A stretch of 64,000 nt of DNA from Paraglaciecola sp. MB-3u-78 (GTDB taxonomy: Bacteria > Pseudomonadota > Gammaproteobacteria > Enterobacterales > Alteromonadaceae): NCBI RefSeq assembly GCF_002835935.1, contig NZ_PJCF01000007.1, forward strand, positions 124,001 through 188,000, in the 5' to 3' direction. The notes beneath the pieces are model-generated. The model was not told the origin of the DNA. It saw only the letters and a program-made list of their open reading frames with translations, and did not search any database. Within the stretch, counting starts at the first letter, position 1. Every line of letters starts with the position of its first letter. Made by a program: the position numbers and the translations under genes. Positions 55,578 through 64,000 of this stretch are shown piece by piece.

Positions 55578-57605
55578 TTAGATAATCGCTGCTAACTCTG
55601 CACCTTGCCTAATAGCACGTTTCGCGTCGAGCTCTGATGCCACATCCGCGCCACCGATTAAATGAGTCTTGATGTTTCTCTCTTCTAACCCTTTCAATAA
55701 ATCTTTAAATGGTTCTTGACCCGCACATAAAATAATATTGTCCACTGCTAATATTTGCGGTTTGTTGTTCACTTGGATATGTAAACCTTGATCGTCAATT
55801 TTTACATAGTCAACGCCTGCGATCATTTGCACCTTTTTCCTTTGTAAAGCAGACCTATGGATCCAACCTGTTGTCTTACCTAGCCCCTTGCCTACTTTAG
55901 TCGCTTTTCGTTGCAGTAAAAAGATATCTCTAGCTGGCTCCTCAATGGCAGCTTTAGTCAATCCGCCAGCTTGCTTGTACTCTTTATCGACTCCCCAACT
56001 TTTTAGCCATTGCTCAGACTCAGTAGTTAAAGATTGTTTTTCCACCAAAAATTCAGCCACATCGAAACCAATGCCACCGGCCCCTATTATCGCTACCTTT
56101 TTACCCACCAGCTTGTTGTCTCTAAGCACATCAAGATAATTCATAACTTTAGGATGCTGTATGCCTTCAATATTGACATTTCTTGGTTTGATGCCTGTAG
56201 CAAGCACCACCTGTTCAAAGTTAGCATCGGCTAAAGACGCAACACTTTGCTGACTTTCCAGATGTAGATGCACACCTGTGACTTCTAACCTCTTTTTGAA
56301 GTAACGCAAAGTTTCATAAAACTCTTCCTTACCAGGGATGCGTTTAGCATAGTTAAATTGCCCGCCAATTTCGGTACTTTTTTCAAACAAATGTACCTCA
56401 TGACCTCGCTCCGCGGCATAACAACTAAAGGCAAGACCAGCTGGCCCTGCACCCACTACGGCTATTTTTTTCTTGTGAGTAGTAAGGGGGAAGTTTAGTT
56501 CTGTTTCGTAACCGGCTCGCGGATTCACCAAACAACTGGCACGTTTGCGAGCAAAACTATGATCCAAACAAGCTTGGTTACAAGCAATACAAGTATTGAT
56601 CTCGTCACCTCGACCTTGCTGTGCTTTGCGTATAAAGTTTTCATCTGCTAAAAAGGGTCTGGCCATAGAAACCATATCGGCCTGTCCACTGGCCAATATT
56701 TTTTCAGCAATTTCTGGCGTATTGATCCTATTAGTTGCAATTAAAGGCACCGTTAGCTCGCCTTTCATACGCTCAGTGATCCAAGTAAAGGCGCCTCTTG
56801 GTACCATAGTGCCAATAGTGGGTACTCTGGTTTCATGCCAACCAATACCCGTATTAATCAATGTGGCTCCAGACTGCTCGATTAATTTACCTAGCGCCAC
56901 CACTTCATCCCAATTGCTGCCACCTTCCACTAAGTCCAACATGGATAAACGAAATATAATGATAAAATCAGTGCCTACTTTTTGCCTGACGGCATTGACT
57001 ATTTCAACCGCAATTCGCGAGCGATTTTCAAAACTCCCACCCCATTCATCATCCCGTTGATTAGTTCGGGGGCATAAAAATTGATTAATAAAGTAGCCTT
57101 CAGAGCCCATTATCTCCACACCATCGTATCCCGCTAGTTTGGCAATAGCGGCGCAATTGGCGTAATCCTTAATGGTGCTAACAATGCCTTTTTTTGAGAT
57201 GGCTTTGGGTTTAAAAGGATTGATAGGCGATTTAATAGCCGAAGGGGCAACCACAAAAGGATGATAACCATAACGCCCAGCATGTAATATTTGTAGACAG
57301 ATTTTACCTTGGTATTGATGGACCGCTTCGGTAATGACTTGATGTGCTTTAGCGTGTTTTTTATTGCTCATACGTGCAGCAAAAGGTAATAACCACCCCT
57401 GTCGATTAGGGCTAATCCCACCCGTCACTATCAATCCTACTCCCCCAGCAGCTCGCTCTGCATAAAACGCAGCTAGTTTTTCAAAACCATGTTTTTCTTC
57501 TTCTAAACCTAGGTGCATCGAGCCCATTAATACACGATTAGGTAATTGGGTAAAACCAAGGTTAAGACTTTCAAACAAATGGGGATAATGGGGATGTACA
57601 TTCAT
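55578..57605 (-). CDS. fadH: 2,4-dienoyl-CoA reductase (NADPH)
   Basis: 675 aa from the ATG at 57605, FadH length. N-terminal old-yellow-enzyme TIM barrel (LPNRVLMGSMHLGLEEEKHGFEKLAAFYAERAAGG), the iron-sulfur site CIACNQACLDHSF in the middle, and a C-terminal FAD/NADPH domain (KKIAVVGAGPAGLAFSCYAAERGHEVHLFEKS; KVAIIGAGGIGFDVAEFL). It reduces 2,4-dienoyl-CoA so unsaturated fatty acids can enter beta-oxidation. Single gene, divergent from sppA. Confidence 0.94.
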   Translation of the reverse strand: MNVHPHYPHLFESLNLGFTQLPNRVLMGSMHLGLEEEKHGFEKLAAFYAERAAGGVGLIVTGGISPNRQGWLLPFAARMSNKKHAKAHQVITEAVHQYQGKICLQILHAGRYGYHPFVVAPSAIKSPINPFKPKAISKKGIVSTIKDYANCAAIAKLAGYDGVEIMGSEGYFINQFLCPRTNQRDDEWGGSFENRSRIAVEIVNAVRQKVGTDFIIIFRLSMLDLVEGGSNWDEVVALGKLIEQSGATLINTGIGWHETRVPTIGTMVPRGAFTWITERMKGELTVPLIATNRINTPEIAEKILASGQADMVSMARPFLADENFIRKAQQGRGDEINTCIACNQACLDHSFARKRASCLVNPRAGYETELNFPLTTHKKKIAVVGAGPAGLAFSCYAAERGHEVHLFEKSTEIGGQFNYAKRIPGKEEFYETLRYFKKRLEVTGVHLHLESQQSVASLADANFEQVVLATGIKPRNVNIEGIQHPKVMNYLDVLRDNKLVGKKVAIIGAGGIGFDVAEFLVEKQSLTTESEQWLKSWGVDKEYKQAGGLTKAAIEEPARDIFLLQRKATKVGKGLGKTTGWIHRSALQRKKVQMIAGVDYVKIDDQGLHIQVNNKPQILAVDNIILCAGQEPFKDLLKGLEERNIKTHLIGGADVASELDAKRAIRQGAELAAII

Positions 57606-57765
57606 ATACAAATGAGCCTAATTGATCACTGTGGATACTAAAGTCTATCTCAAAAGCTTATATTTCAAATGAGAAAGTTACAAAAAATTACATTTGAAAA
57701 TGTTCACCACGGCCAATTTTAGATAGGATGTCCTATTATTTTTTAACCAGTGTGTATACCTATTT

Positions 57766-59625
57766 ATGTCTTCAGGTAAAAGTTGGACTAAGTCGTTGTT
57801 TGTTGGTTTATGGACCGCGCTTAATTTTAGTCGAAAGCTATTTTTAAATATTATTTTCATTGTTATCTTTATAGCCTTTATCTCGGTTTTCTTAAATAAT
57901 GATAATCAAGTCACAGTTCCAGCAAATTCTGCATTAGTGCTGAAGTTAGCCGGTAACCTGGTCATTGAGAAAGAATCTGTCGATCCTTTCACCGAATTTA
58001 TGGAGGAAGCTTTTGAGCAAGAGGACGACAACCCGGAAGTATTACTACAAGATATATTACTAACTATCGAAAATGCCAAACAAGATAGTCGAATTAAAGC
58101 CTTAGTTTTAGACTTACACAGCTTTGGCAGTGCAGGGTTAGATAAGTTAGAACAAATTGCTGTGGCATTAGAAAGCTTTAAAGAAAGCGACAAACAAATC
58201 TATGCTATTGGCGACTACTACACTCAAAACCAATATTACCTCGCCAGCCGTGCTGATCACCTATATCTGAACCCAATGGGTTTTATGATGTTTGAAGGTT
58301 ATGGACGTTTCGGTATGTATTTCAAATCTGCTATCGAAAAGCTTAAAGCAGAAACTCACGTGTTCAAAGTGGGTACGTACAAGTCAGCTGTTGAACCCTA
58401 TATTCGTGACGATATGTCAGACGCAGCAAAAGAAGCAAACAAAGCTTGGTTAACGGCAATGTGGACACAATACAAAACAAGTGTTGCACAAGCCCGCGGG
58501 TTGGATGTCAATCATTTTGATGAAGAACTCGATGTATTTATAGAAAAGTTTGAAAAATCAGAAGGTGACTTTGCACAATACGCATTGGATTATGGATGGG
58601 TTGATGCACTTAAAACTCGCGAACAAGCTCTACAAGAAATTGTGGCCGTGGTAGGTAAAGACAAAAGTGGCATGGGATTTAATGGGATCAGTTACAAAAG
58701 TTACCTAAGAGTCATCAATCCTGTATTACCCAATATACCTAACAATATTGATAAGGTGGCTGTTGTCGTGGCAAAAGGCACTATTTTAAATGGCACTAAA
58801 AAGCCGGGACAAATTGGTGGTGACAGTACGGCTAAACTTCTGCGTAAAGCAAGATATGACGATACTGTAAAATCGGTTGTGTTATATGTCGACTCTCCGG
58901 GTGGCAGTGCTTTTGCTTCAGAAATCATTCGTCAAGAGGTTGAAAATTTACAAGCTGTAGGCAAACCCGTGGTTGCTGTAATGAGCACCTATGCAGCATC
59001 TGGCGGATATTGGATTTCTGCTGGTGCAGACAGAATAATTGCAGCGCCAAGCACTATTACCGGTTCGATAGGTATATTTGGCATGTTTTTAACCTTTGAA
59101 AACACCCTAGATTATTTAGGTATACATACCGATGGTGTCGGCACCACTGAATTTGCTGGCATGGGGATCACTAAGACACTTAATCCTAAAGTCGCGGCCA
59201 TTATGCAAAGAGGCATCGAGCATGGCTACGATCAATTTATCTCACTGGTTGCCGATAAGCGCGATATGAGCAAAGACCAAGTCGACGAGATAGCCCAAGG
59301 ACGTGTTTGGATTGGAGAAAAGGCACTAGAGTTAGGCTTAGTGGATGAGTTAGGTTATTTAGATGACGGGGTGAAAGCTGCTGCTGAGTTAGCTAACTTG
59401 GAAACCTACGATACCCAATATATCCAAAGAACGTTGTCTAAAAGTGAATTATTCTGGAAAGAATTATTTCAAAACGTCAGTGTTTCTTTTGAAGGTGCTT
59501 TTGAAGTAGAAAAATCCAGTACTATTTTGAGTCTCGTTAAAGAATTAACCGCAGACATAGAAGCAGTAGCAAAGCTAAACGACCCTAAAGGTGTTTATGC
59601 TTATTGCTTGGCTTGTGAGTTGTAA
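57766..59625 (+). CDS. sppA: Signal peptide peptidase SppA (protease IV)
   Basis: 619 aa, the 67K long-form size. N-terminal membrane anchor (about 24-45), then two ClpP-like halves. The catalytic lysine region is FKVGTYKSAVEPYIRDDMS in the first half, and the catalytic serine is in MSTYAASGGYWISAGADRI in the second half, with GSIGIFGMFLTFENTLDYLGI after it. It degrades cleaved signal peptides in the inner membrane. A good intrinsic terminator follows at 59669. Confidence 0.94.
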   Translation: MSSGKSWTKSLFVGLWTALNFSRKLFLNIIFIVIFIAFISVFLNNDNQVTVPANSALVLKLAGNLVIEKESVDPFTEFMEEAFEQEDDNPEVLLQDILLTIENAKQDSRIKALVLDLHSFGSAGLDKLEQIAVALESFKESDKQIYAIGDYYTQNQYYLASRADHLYLNPMGFMMFEGYGRFGMYFKSAIEKLKAETHVFKVGTYKSAVEPYIRDDMSDAAKEANKAWLTAMWTQYKTSVAQARGLDVNHFDEELDVFIEKFEKSEGDFAQYALDYGWVDALKTREQALQEIVAVVGKDKSGMGFNGISYKSYLRVINPVLPNIPNNIDKVAVVVAKGTILNGTKKPGQIGGDSTAKLLRKARYDDTVKSVVLYVDSPGGSAFASEIIRQEVENLQAVGKPVVAVMSTYAASGGYWISAGADRIIAAPSTITGSIGIFGMFLTFENTLDYLGIHTDGVGTTEFAGMGITKTLNPKVAAIMQRGIEHGYDQFISLVADKRDMSKDQVDEIAQGRVWIGEKALELGLVDELGYLDDGVKAAAELANLETYDTQYIQRTLSKSELFWKELFQNVSVSFEGAFEVEKSSTILSLVKELTADIEAVAKLNDPKGVYAYCLACEL

Positions 59626-59959
59626 GCTCCTCAGTATCTCAGATAAATCAGCCTAATAGCTGAATAATAAAATCCCAAGCATGTCTACCATGGTTGGGAT
59701 TTTTGCTTTAGAGCAAATATCAGCGTTTATGTTTTATACCCAAGATGTGTCTATAACAGGGTTAAAAAGGGAAATATTTTGCTGCTCAGTGAAGCCTAAT
59801 ATTTAGGCTCAAGAAACTTGTATTATGAACACAGTTAAGTAACTCAGAAAAAGTTGTGACTGAATGCGCAATGAGAGATTAATTTTTTGGACTACGGCGC
59901 AATGGGTTAATGACGAGTTTTCCCGAATTAAACCACGACACCCGGCACGCCTTCCCCTT
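59626..59959. other. Gap between sppA and the thioesterase gene
   Basis: 334 bases between converging genes. It holds the sppA terminator and one small palindrome (GCCTAATATTTAGGC at about 59792-59806). Nothing coding seen. Confidence 0.5.
59669..59705 (+). terminator. Intrinsic terminator of sppA
   Basis: AATCCCAA / TTGGGATT stem with a loop of about 15 bases, directly followed by TTTTT. Forty-odd bases after the sppA stop. Confidence 0.85.
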
Positions 59960-60451
59960 TTACTCCTTTTCACTTAAAGCAGCCAATAACTCCTTATCAA
60001 GACTTTGTGCCGACTCTTTAGCCTGAATCGCATATTTTTCTAGGGCATAATCCTGTTTTGTTTGTGGCTGCCAGCTGGGTACTTCTACTGGGTAACCCGC
60101 TTGGTCGCTGGCCACAAATACCATAATGCAATGACCCGTTTCGACCATTCTATTTTGTTTAGGATCACCAGCCACAATCCGAATATAGATGTGCATGCTG
60201 GTTTTTCCGGTATGCACTATTTGAGCATTAAGAGTCACCATCTGCCCTACTAAAATTGGCCGAATAAATCGAATTCCTCCAATAGATACTGTGACACAAT
60301 AATGTCCACTCCACTGGGCGGCACAAGCATAACCGGCTTGATCCATCCACTTCATCACAGCACCGCCATGCACTTTACCACCAAAATTGACATCAGTAGG
60401 CTCGGCTAAAAATCGAAAGTCTAAAGAGCGGCGTTGTTGTTGATCTTGCAT
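59960..60451 (-). CDS. Acyl-CoA thioesterase, YciA/hotdog family
   Basis: 163 aa from the ATG at 60451 (MQDQQQRRS). Hotdog-fold thioesterase: VNFGGKVHGGAVMKWMDQAGYACAAQWSG has the catalytic Asp in the helix (MDQA), followed by IRFIRPILVGQMVTL and HTGKTSMHIYIRI. It hydrolyses acyl-CoA esters to free fatty acid and CoA. The C-terminal tail (KDYALEKYAIQAKESA) is longer than in E. coli YciA. Divergent from sprT. Confidence 0.88.
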   Translation of the reverse strand: MQDQQQRRSLDFRFLAEPTDVNFGGKVHGGAVMKWMDQAGYACAAQWSGHYCVTVSIGGIRFIRPILVGQMVTLNAQIVHTGKTSMHIYIRIVAGDPKQNRMVETGHCIMVFVASDQAGYPVEVPSWQPQTKQDYALEKYAIQAKESAQSLDKELLAALSEKE

Positions 60452-60537
60452 TGATAGTCTCAAAAGGATTGGCTTTGCGTGATTATTGGTTAAAATACAC
60501 CTAATGTCAGTAACTCATCTAAGATGTAGACCATTTT

Positions 60538-61029
60538 TTGTCATTGAATTCCCAACAATTAGTTATTCAGAAAGTTGAACAATGTATTAGTCATGCTGGC
60601 TGTTACTTTGAGCAAAACTTCACGTTGCCCAAAATAAGCTTTAACCAGAGGGGTAAAATTGCAGGTTGTGCGCGACTGCAATTAAACGAGTTACGTTTTA
60701 ATCCCATTTTGCTATCTGACAACCTTGATGCATTCTTGGAGGTGGTTGTTCCTCATGAAGTTTGCCATTTATTGGCTTATAGACTTTTTGGAAAAGTGCG
60801 CCCTCACGGTAAAGAATGGCAAAGCCTAATGCTCGAGCTTTTTGATGTAAAAGGGCAAACCTATCATCAGATGGATGTCACAAAAGTAAAAGGCAAAAGC
60901 TTCAACTATCGATGTGAATGTGGACCAATAGAATTAAGCATAAGAAGACACAATAAAGTGCTCAAGGGAGAACAAACCTACATTTGCAGAAAGTGTCGAA
61001 CTCCGTTAACGGTCGATATTTCCCTTTAA
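60538..61029 (+). CDS. sprT: SprT family zinc metalloprotease
   Basis: 163 aa, SprT length. Zinc-peptidase motif HEVCH (73-77) in VVPHEVCHLLAYRLFGKVRPHGKEW, where the HGxEW part supplies the third ligand. A C-terminal zinc ribbon has Cys-x-Cys (CEC) and Cys-x2-Cys (CRKC). The family is related to SPRTN, which removes DNA-protein crosslinks; the bacterial role is less clear. Starts at TTG 60538, with no better Met in range. Confidence 0.92.
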   Translation: MSLNSQQLVIQKVEQCISHAGCYFEQNFTLPKISFNQRGKIAGCARLQLNELRFNPILLSDNLDAFLEVVVPHEVCHLLAYRLFGKVRPHGKEWQSLMLELFDVKGQTYHQMDVTKVKGKSFNYRCECGPIELSIRRHNKVLKGEQTYICRKCRTPLTVDISL

Positions 61030-61038
61030 CCTAAAGGT

Positions 61039-61392
61039 CTAGTTGCCACCACCAGAAGTACCAGAGCTAGATGTGGCAACTATAGTACTTGACGCTGCAG
61101 CTTGTTGTGAGGCAATTTGACTAGAAATAGCAGCCGCCGAACTTTGATTTTCACTCGCTATAATACAAGCCCCAAAGCCATAACCACTTAAACCATTTTC
61201 CCAAACAATATCACCTGTGTCGGCGTTTAAACAAAACAAATGCCCACCTGAATAAGCAAAAACCTGATTATCTTCATAATAAACATTGGTCACACTACTA
61301 GAAGACTTTAACTTACTGGTCCAAAGAATATCGCCAGTTGCTTTGTCTAGACAAACAGCCTTACCTTGTATACCTATAAAAAGTTTATTCAC
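61039..61392 (-). CDS. Short PQQ-like beta-propeller repeat protein
   Basis: 117 aa. Two PQQ-type blade motifs (VCLDKATGDILWTSKL and LFCLNADTGDIVWENGL), followed by a Ser/Ala/Thr-rich tail (SSAAAISSQIASQQAAASST, then SSSGTSGGGN). Full propellers need seven or eight blades, so this is only a fragment or a stand-alone blade pair. No signal peptide. It stops 9 bases from the converging sprT and lies 31 bases after yfbV, possibly the same transcript. Confidence 0.75.
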   Translation of the reverse strand: MNKLFIGIQGKAVCLDKATGDILWTSKLKSSSSVTNVYYEDNQVFAYSGGHLFCLNADTGDIVWENGLSGYGFGACIIASENQSSAAAISSQIASQQAAASSTIVATSSSGTSGGGN

Positions 61393-61423
61393 ACCAATGA
61401 CTCTTTAGTTATAACTATGATGT

Positions 61424-61870
61424 TTAGAACCAACGTTTAGTAAAAGCCTTATCTAACTCGTCAAAAGCAGTTTTTAATAGTCTGGCAAGTTCTTTATATT
61501 CAGGCTTAGCTTTGGGGGAACGCAACGCACAACCTTGCATTTGCATTTTGTGATGAATATCTAAGTACCAACTTTTTAATGCTGGTGGCAGGTTTTGATT
61601 TGAACGGTGTCCTAACCACATCAATCCTTGCATAGGTAAGGATAAAAAGAATATACCTATGGCCAGTGCTTGAGGCAATTGTTCAACCCCTTGCAAATTA
61701 ATTAATGCTACAACCGTTAAAACGGCTAGAGCCGGCATCACTTTTATGGAAAATTTAGTCGCTGAAATAACCCTGCATTCAGGAAACATGCCATACAACT
61801 GCTGTTGCATAGGCCAAGTCTGCATATATTGCTGACCATCTTTTACCATTGCTGTAATAGTTTGTGGCAA
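61424..61870 (-). CDS. yfbV: UPF0208 membrane protein YfbV
   Basis: 148 aa with two membrane segments around 45-60 and 70-88. YfbV features: TWPMQQQLYGMFPECRVI near the N-terminus, FFLSLPMQGLMWLGHRS after the second helix and a helical C-terminus (EYKELARLLKTAFDELDKAF). Start is TTG with GGAG eight bases upstream. As in E. coli it sits next to and divergent from ackA. Function not established; links to chromosome structure were reported for the E. coli protein. Confidence 0.9.
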   Translation of the reverse strand: MPQTITAMVKDGQQYMQTWPMQQQLYGMFPECRVISATKFSIKVMPALAVLTVVALINLQGVEQLPQALAIGIFFLSLPMQGLMWLGHRSNQNLPPALKSWYLDIHHKMQMQGCALRSPKAKPEYKELARLLKTAFDELDKAFTKRWF

Positions 61871-62028
61871 CTCAGTTACTCCATAATAAAGCTTGAGCCT
61901 ATACTAACGGCTAAATCACGCATAAGCTAACATCCTAAAGTTATATAAAATCAACTATCGATACCCAAAGATTTCTCATAACGCTACTATTAATATTCAT
62001 TCTTATTTTATATAAAAAGTTTTTACTT

Positions 62029-63219
62029 ATGGATCAATACGTTCTCGTTCTTAATTGTGGAAGCTCGTCTATTAAATTTGCGATTATCGAAGCCAAAACA
62101 GGAACATCTCCCCTACATGGATTGGCAGAAAATCTTGGCACTGCTTCTAGCAAGTTTGGTTTTAGTTACCAACACAAACAGTATGATGGCGAATTGCCAG
62201 TCAATACTGACCATCAACAAGCATTAGCTGTCATTGCTGATACCCTCAAGCAGTTCGAATATTTAAGCCAACGGATTGTTGCAGTAGGACATAGAGTGGT
62301 GCACGGCGGTGAATCTTTTACTCGCTCAACCTTGATAGATGAGCAGGTTAAACATGCCATTGAAAAAACATCACTGATGGCGCCGTTACATAATCCAGTC
62401 AACTTAACTGGTATCACCAGTGCTCAAAACGCGTTCCCGCATTTACCTCATATTGCTGTATTTGACACGGCCTTTTTTCAGACTATGCCTAAACACGCTT
62501 ACCTCTATGCGCTACCCTATGAGCTTTATCAACAACATAATATTAGGCGCTATGGTTTTCATGGCACTAGTCATTATTTTGTGGCACACGAGGCGGCGAA
62601 TACCCTTAAAAAAGAGTTATCGACTTGTAACTTGATCACGGCACACCTTGGTAATGGATGCAGCATAGCGGCTATAAGGCAAGGAAAAGCTATTGACACC
62701 AGTTTAGGTTTTACACCTTTAGAAGGCTTAGTGATGGGTACCCGCTGTGGTGATCTTGATCCAAGTTTACCTACTTATCTCATTGAGCAACTAGGCTACT
62801 CATCTGCTGAGGTAACAGAGTTGTTGAATAAAGAGTCTGGATTGCTGGGTATTTCAAAACTAAGCAATGATTGCAGAACACTTGAACAACAAGCCAAAGA
62901 AGGTAACCAACAAGCTAAACTGGCTCTCGATATGTTTATCTATCGTTTAGTCAAATATATTGGCGCGTATTTAGCGGTTGTAGGCCCATTAGATGCTTTG
63001 GTTTTTACTGGCGGTATTGGTGAAAATTCTGCCTATGTCAGGGAAAACACCATTAATCAGTTGACACATATGGGATTGCAGCTTGACCCAGACAAAAATC
63101 TAGAAATGCGTTTTGGGCAGTCTGGGCTCATTAGCCGTATCAATACAAAACCCATTTTTGCCATTGCCACCAATGAAGAATGGGTGATTGCTAAAGATGC
63201 CATGCAATACGTTCATTAA
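62029..63219 (+). CDS. ackA: Acetate kinase
   Basis: 396 aa, family size. ASKHA-fold motifs: LVLNCGSSSIKFAI at the start, VGHRVVHGGESF, FDTAFFQTMPKHAYLYALPY, RRYGFHGTSHYFVA, THLGNG-type LGNGCSIAAIRQGKAIDTSLGFTPLEG and VFTGGIGENSAYVR. It interconverts acetyl phosphate + ADP with acetate + ATP. It is first in an operon with pta, 9 bases downstream. Confidence 0.96.
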   Translation: MDQYVLVLNCGSSSIKFAIIEAKTGTSPLHGLAENLGTASSKFGFSYQHKQYDGELPVNTDHQQALAVIADTLKQFEYLSQRIVAVGHRVVHGGESFTRSTLIDEQVKHAIEKTSLMAPLHNPVNLTGITSAQNAFPHLPHIAVFDTAFFQTMPKHAYLYALPYELYQQHNIRRYGFHGTSHYFVAHEAANTLKKELSTCNLITAHLGNGCSIAAIRQGKAIDTSLGFTPLEGLVMGTRCGDLDPSLPTYLIEQLGYSSAEVTELLNKESGLLGISKLSNDCRTLEQQAKEGNQQAKLALDMFIYRLVKYIGAYLAVVGPLDALVFTGGIGENSAYVRENTINQLTHMGLQLDPDKNLEMRFGQSGLISRINTKPIFAIATNEEWVIAKDAMQYVH

Positions 63220-63228
63220 AGGATCACT

Positions 63229-64000
63229 ATGCCACGTCGAATAATGTTGATACCGGTAGGTACCAATGTGGGTTTAACCAGCGTTAGCCTTGGATTGGTT
63301 AGAGTCATGCAGCAGCAAGGTCTAAAGGTTAATTTTTTCAAACCTGTTGGCCAACCAAGGCAAGGAGACAGTGAAGCAGAAAAGTCTACGACCATCGCGA
63401 CTAACGTAGGATTATTAAAACCCGCTAAGCCTTTGTCTACCTCATATGTTGAAGAGATGATCAGTCAAGACAAAATTGATATTTTGTTAGAAGACATCAT
63501 TGCACTGTTTGAGAAACACGCTGATAAAGAAGATATCACCATTATCGAAGGTTTAGTGTCGACCCAAAACCATCCTTATGCCGTACGTTTGAATAGGGAA
63601 ATTTGCAATGCCTTAGATGCACAGATTGTGTTGGTCAGTGCCCCTGGAAGTTTGCTGTTGAATCAACTTAACGACAAACTAGAAATTGTGGCTGACAGTT
63701 ATGGGGGCCACAAAGGTAAAAAGGTCATCGGTTGTATTTTTAATAAGGTCAATGCCCCCATTGATGACAAAGGTCGTTTAAGTAGCGAATTAATCGAAAA
63801 TCATGACGACAGTCAAACCACTGATGTGGTCAATAAGTTATCCAAGCTGCCTATCTTCTCAAAATCCTTTGCCTTACTAGGCTCTATCCCTTGGAGCTTT
63901 GAGCTTATCGCCCCCCGTGTTGTAGATGTCTGTAAACATCTGAATGCGCAGCTATTAAACGAAGGCGATTATCAACACAGACGGCTGCGAAGCGTGCATT
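63229..64000 (+). CDS. pta: Phosphate acetyltransferase (3' end cut by window edge)
   Basis: 257 codons visible from the ATG at 63229 (AAAGGATC upstream). It begins RRIMLIPVGTNVGLTSVSLGLVRVMQQQGLKVNFFKPVGQPR, the BioD-like P-loop N-terminal domain of long Pta proteins. Then IIEGLVSTQNHPYAVRLNREI and the DRTGG-like domain start (ALLGSIPWSFELIAPRV). It converts acetyl-CoA and phosphate to acetyl phosphate. The catalytic C-terminal domain is outside the window. Confidence 0.95.
   Translation, partial: MPRRIMLIPVGTNVGLTSVSLGLVRVMQQQGLKVNFFKPVGQPRQGDSEAEKSTTIATNVGLLKPAKPLSTSYVEEMISQDKIDILLEDIIALFEKHADKEDITIIEGLVSTQNHPYAVRLNREICNALDAQIVLVSAPGSLLLNQLNDKLEIVADSYGGHKGKKVIGCIFNKVNAPIDDKGRLSSELIENHDDSQTTDVVNKLSKLPIFSKSFALLGSIPWSFELIAPRVVDVCKHLNAQLLNEGDYQHRRLRSVH

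Overview
The window looks like the chromosome of a marine gammaproteobacterium of the Alteromonadales, close to Glaciecola/Paraglaciecola/Alteromonas. The evidence is the gene content and order: gloB beside a YafS-like methyltransferase, yfbV divergent from ackA-pta, mrp divergent from metG, and lpxH next to ppiB and cysS. The moderate-to-low GC and a CCA-encoded tRNA also fit. This placement is inferred from family recognition; no search was run.

Layout. 1-9.4 kb (minus strand): an RND efflux permease cut by the left edge with its adaptor, an orphan cysD, a secreted M17 aminopeptidase, mntP and an alpha/beta hydrolase. 9.5-10.5 kb: a complete IS1595-family element with inverted ends and an 8-bp target duplication. 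10.6-13.6 kb: a three-gene sulfide/persulfide operon (MBL hydrolase, TSUP exporter, DUF442 protein), a dead ABC ATPase fragment and ydcH. 13.8-19 kb: an SRAP protein, a diguanylate cyclase, an unknown gene, a DHA2 transporter and an MddA-like methyltransferase. 19.2-21.2 kb: a Rieske oxygenase overlapping a PaaX-like regulator. 21.2-22.6 kb is debris: a solo IS200-type palindrome, an IS110/IS1111 3' end and a topoisomerase fragment. 22.6-26.4 kb: a large subtilisin-like protease with almost identical C-terminal repeats, followed by a dead IS200 element and a diheme cytochrome c.

28-37.1 kb is a low-density, pseudogene-rich segment. It is bounded by degenerate 3' pieces of tRNA-Pro on the left and two tandem 86-bp tRNA-Pro fragments beside the intact tRNA-Pro on the right, so it looks like an old island at a tRNA site. 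Inside are a broken MFP/RND efflux pair, an unknown gene, a NIT-domain chemoreceptor, an IS110 fragment and a broken exported protein. No integrase is visible.

37.2-64 kb is mostly core genome: flavin reductase, dcd, mrp, metG, yafS-like, gloB, mltD, two membrane-protein genes, cysS, ppiB, lpxH, csp, fadH, sppA, a thioesterase, sprT, yfbV, ackA and pta (cut by the right edge). At 51-55.5 kb lies a more accessory cluster: a BlaI repressor with two palindromic operators, a fused M56-TonB sensor peptidase, a frameshifted esterase-TPR gene, a trypsin-like protease and a lipoprotein.

No CRISPR array, defence system or prophage was recognised. The most unusual items are the tRNA-Pro repeat island with its decayed efflux operon, the homogenised repeats of the subtilisin, the BlaI-M56-TonB locus with paired operators, and the IS110/IS200 remnants.
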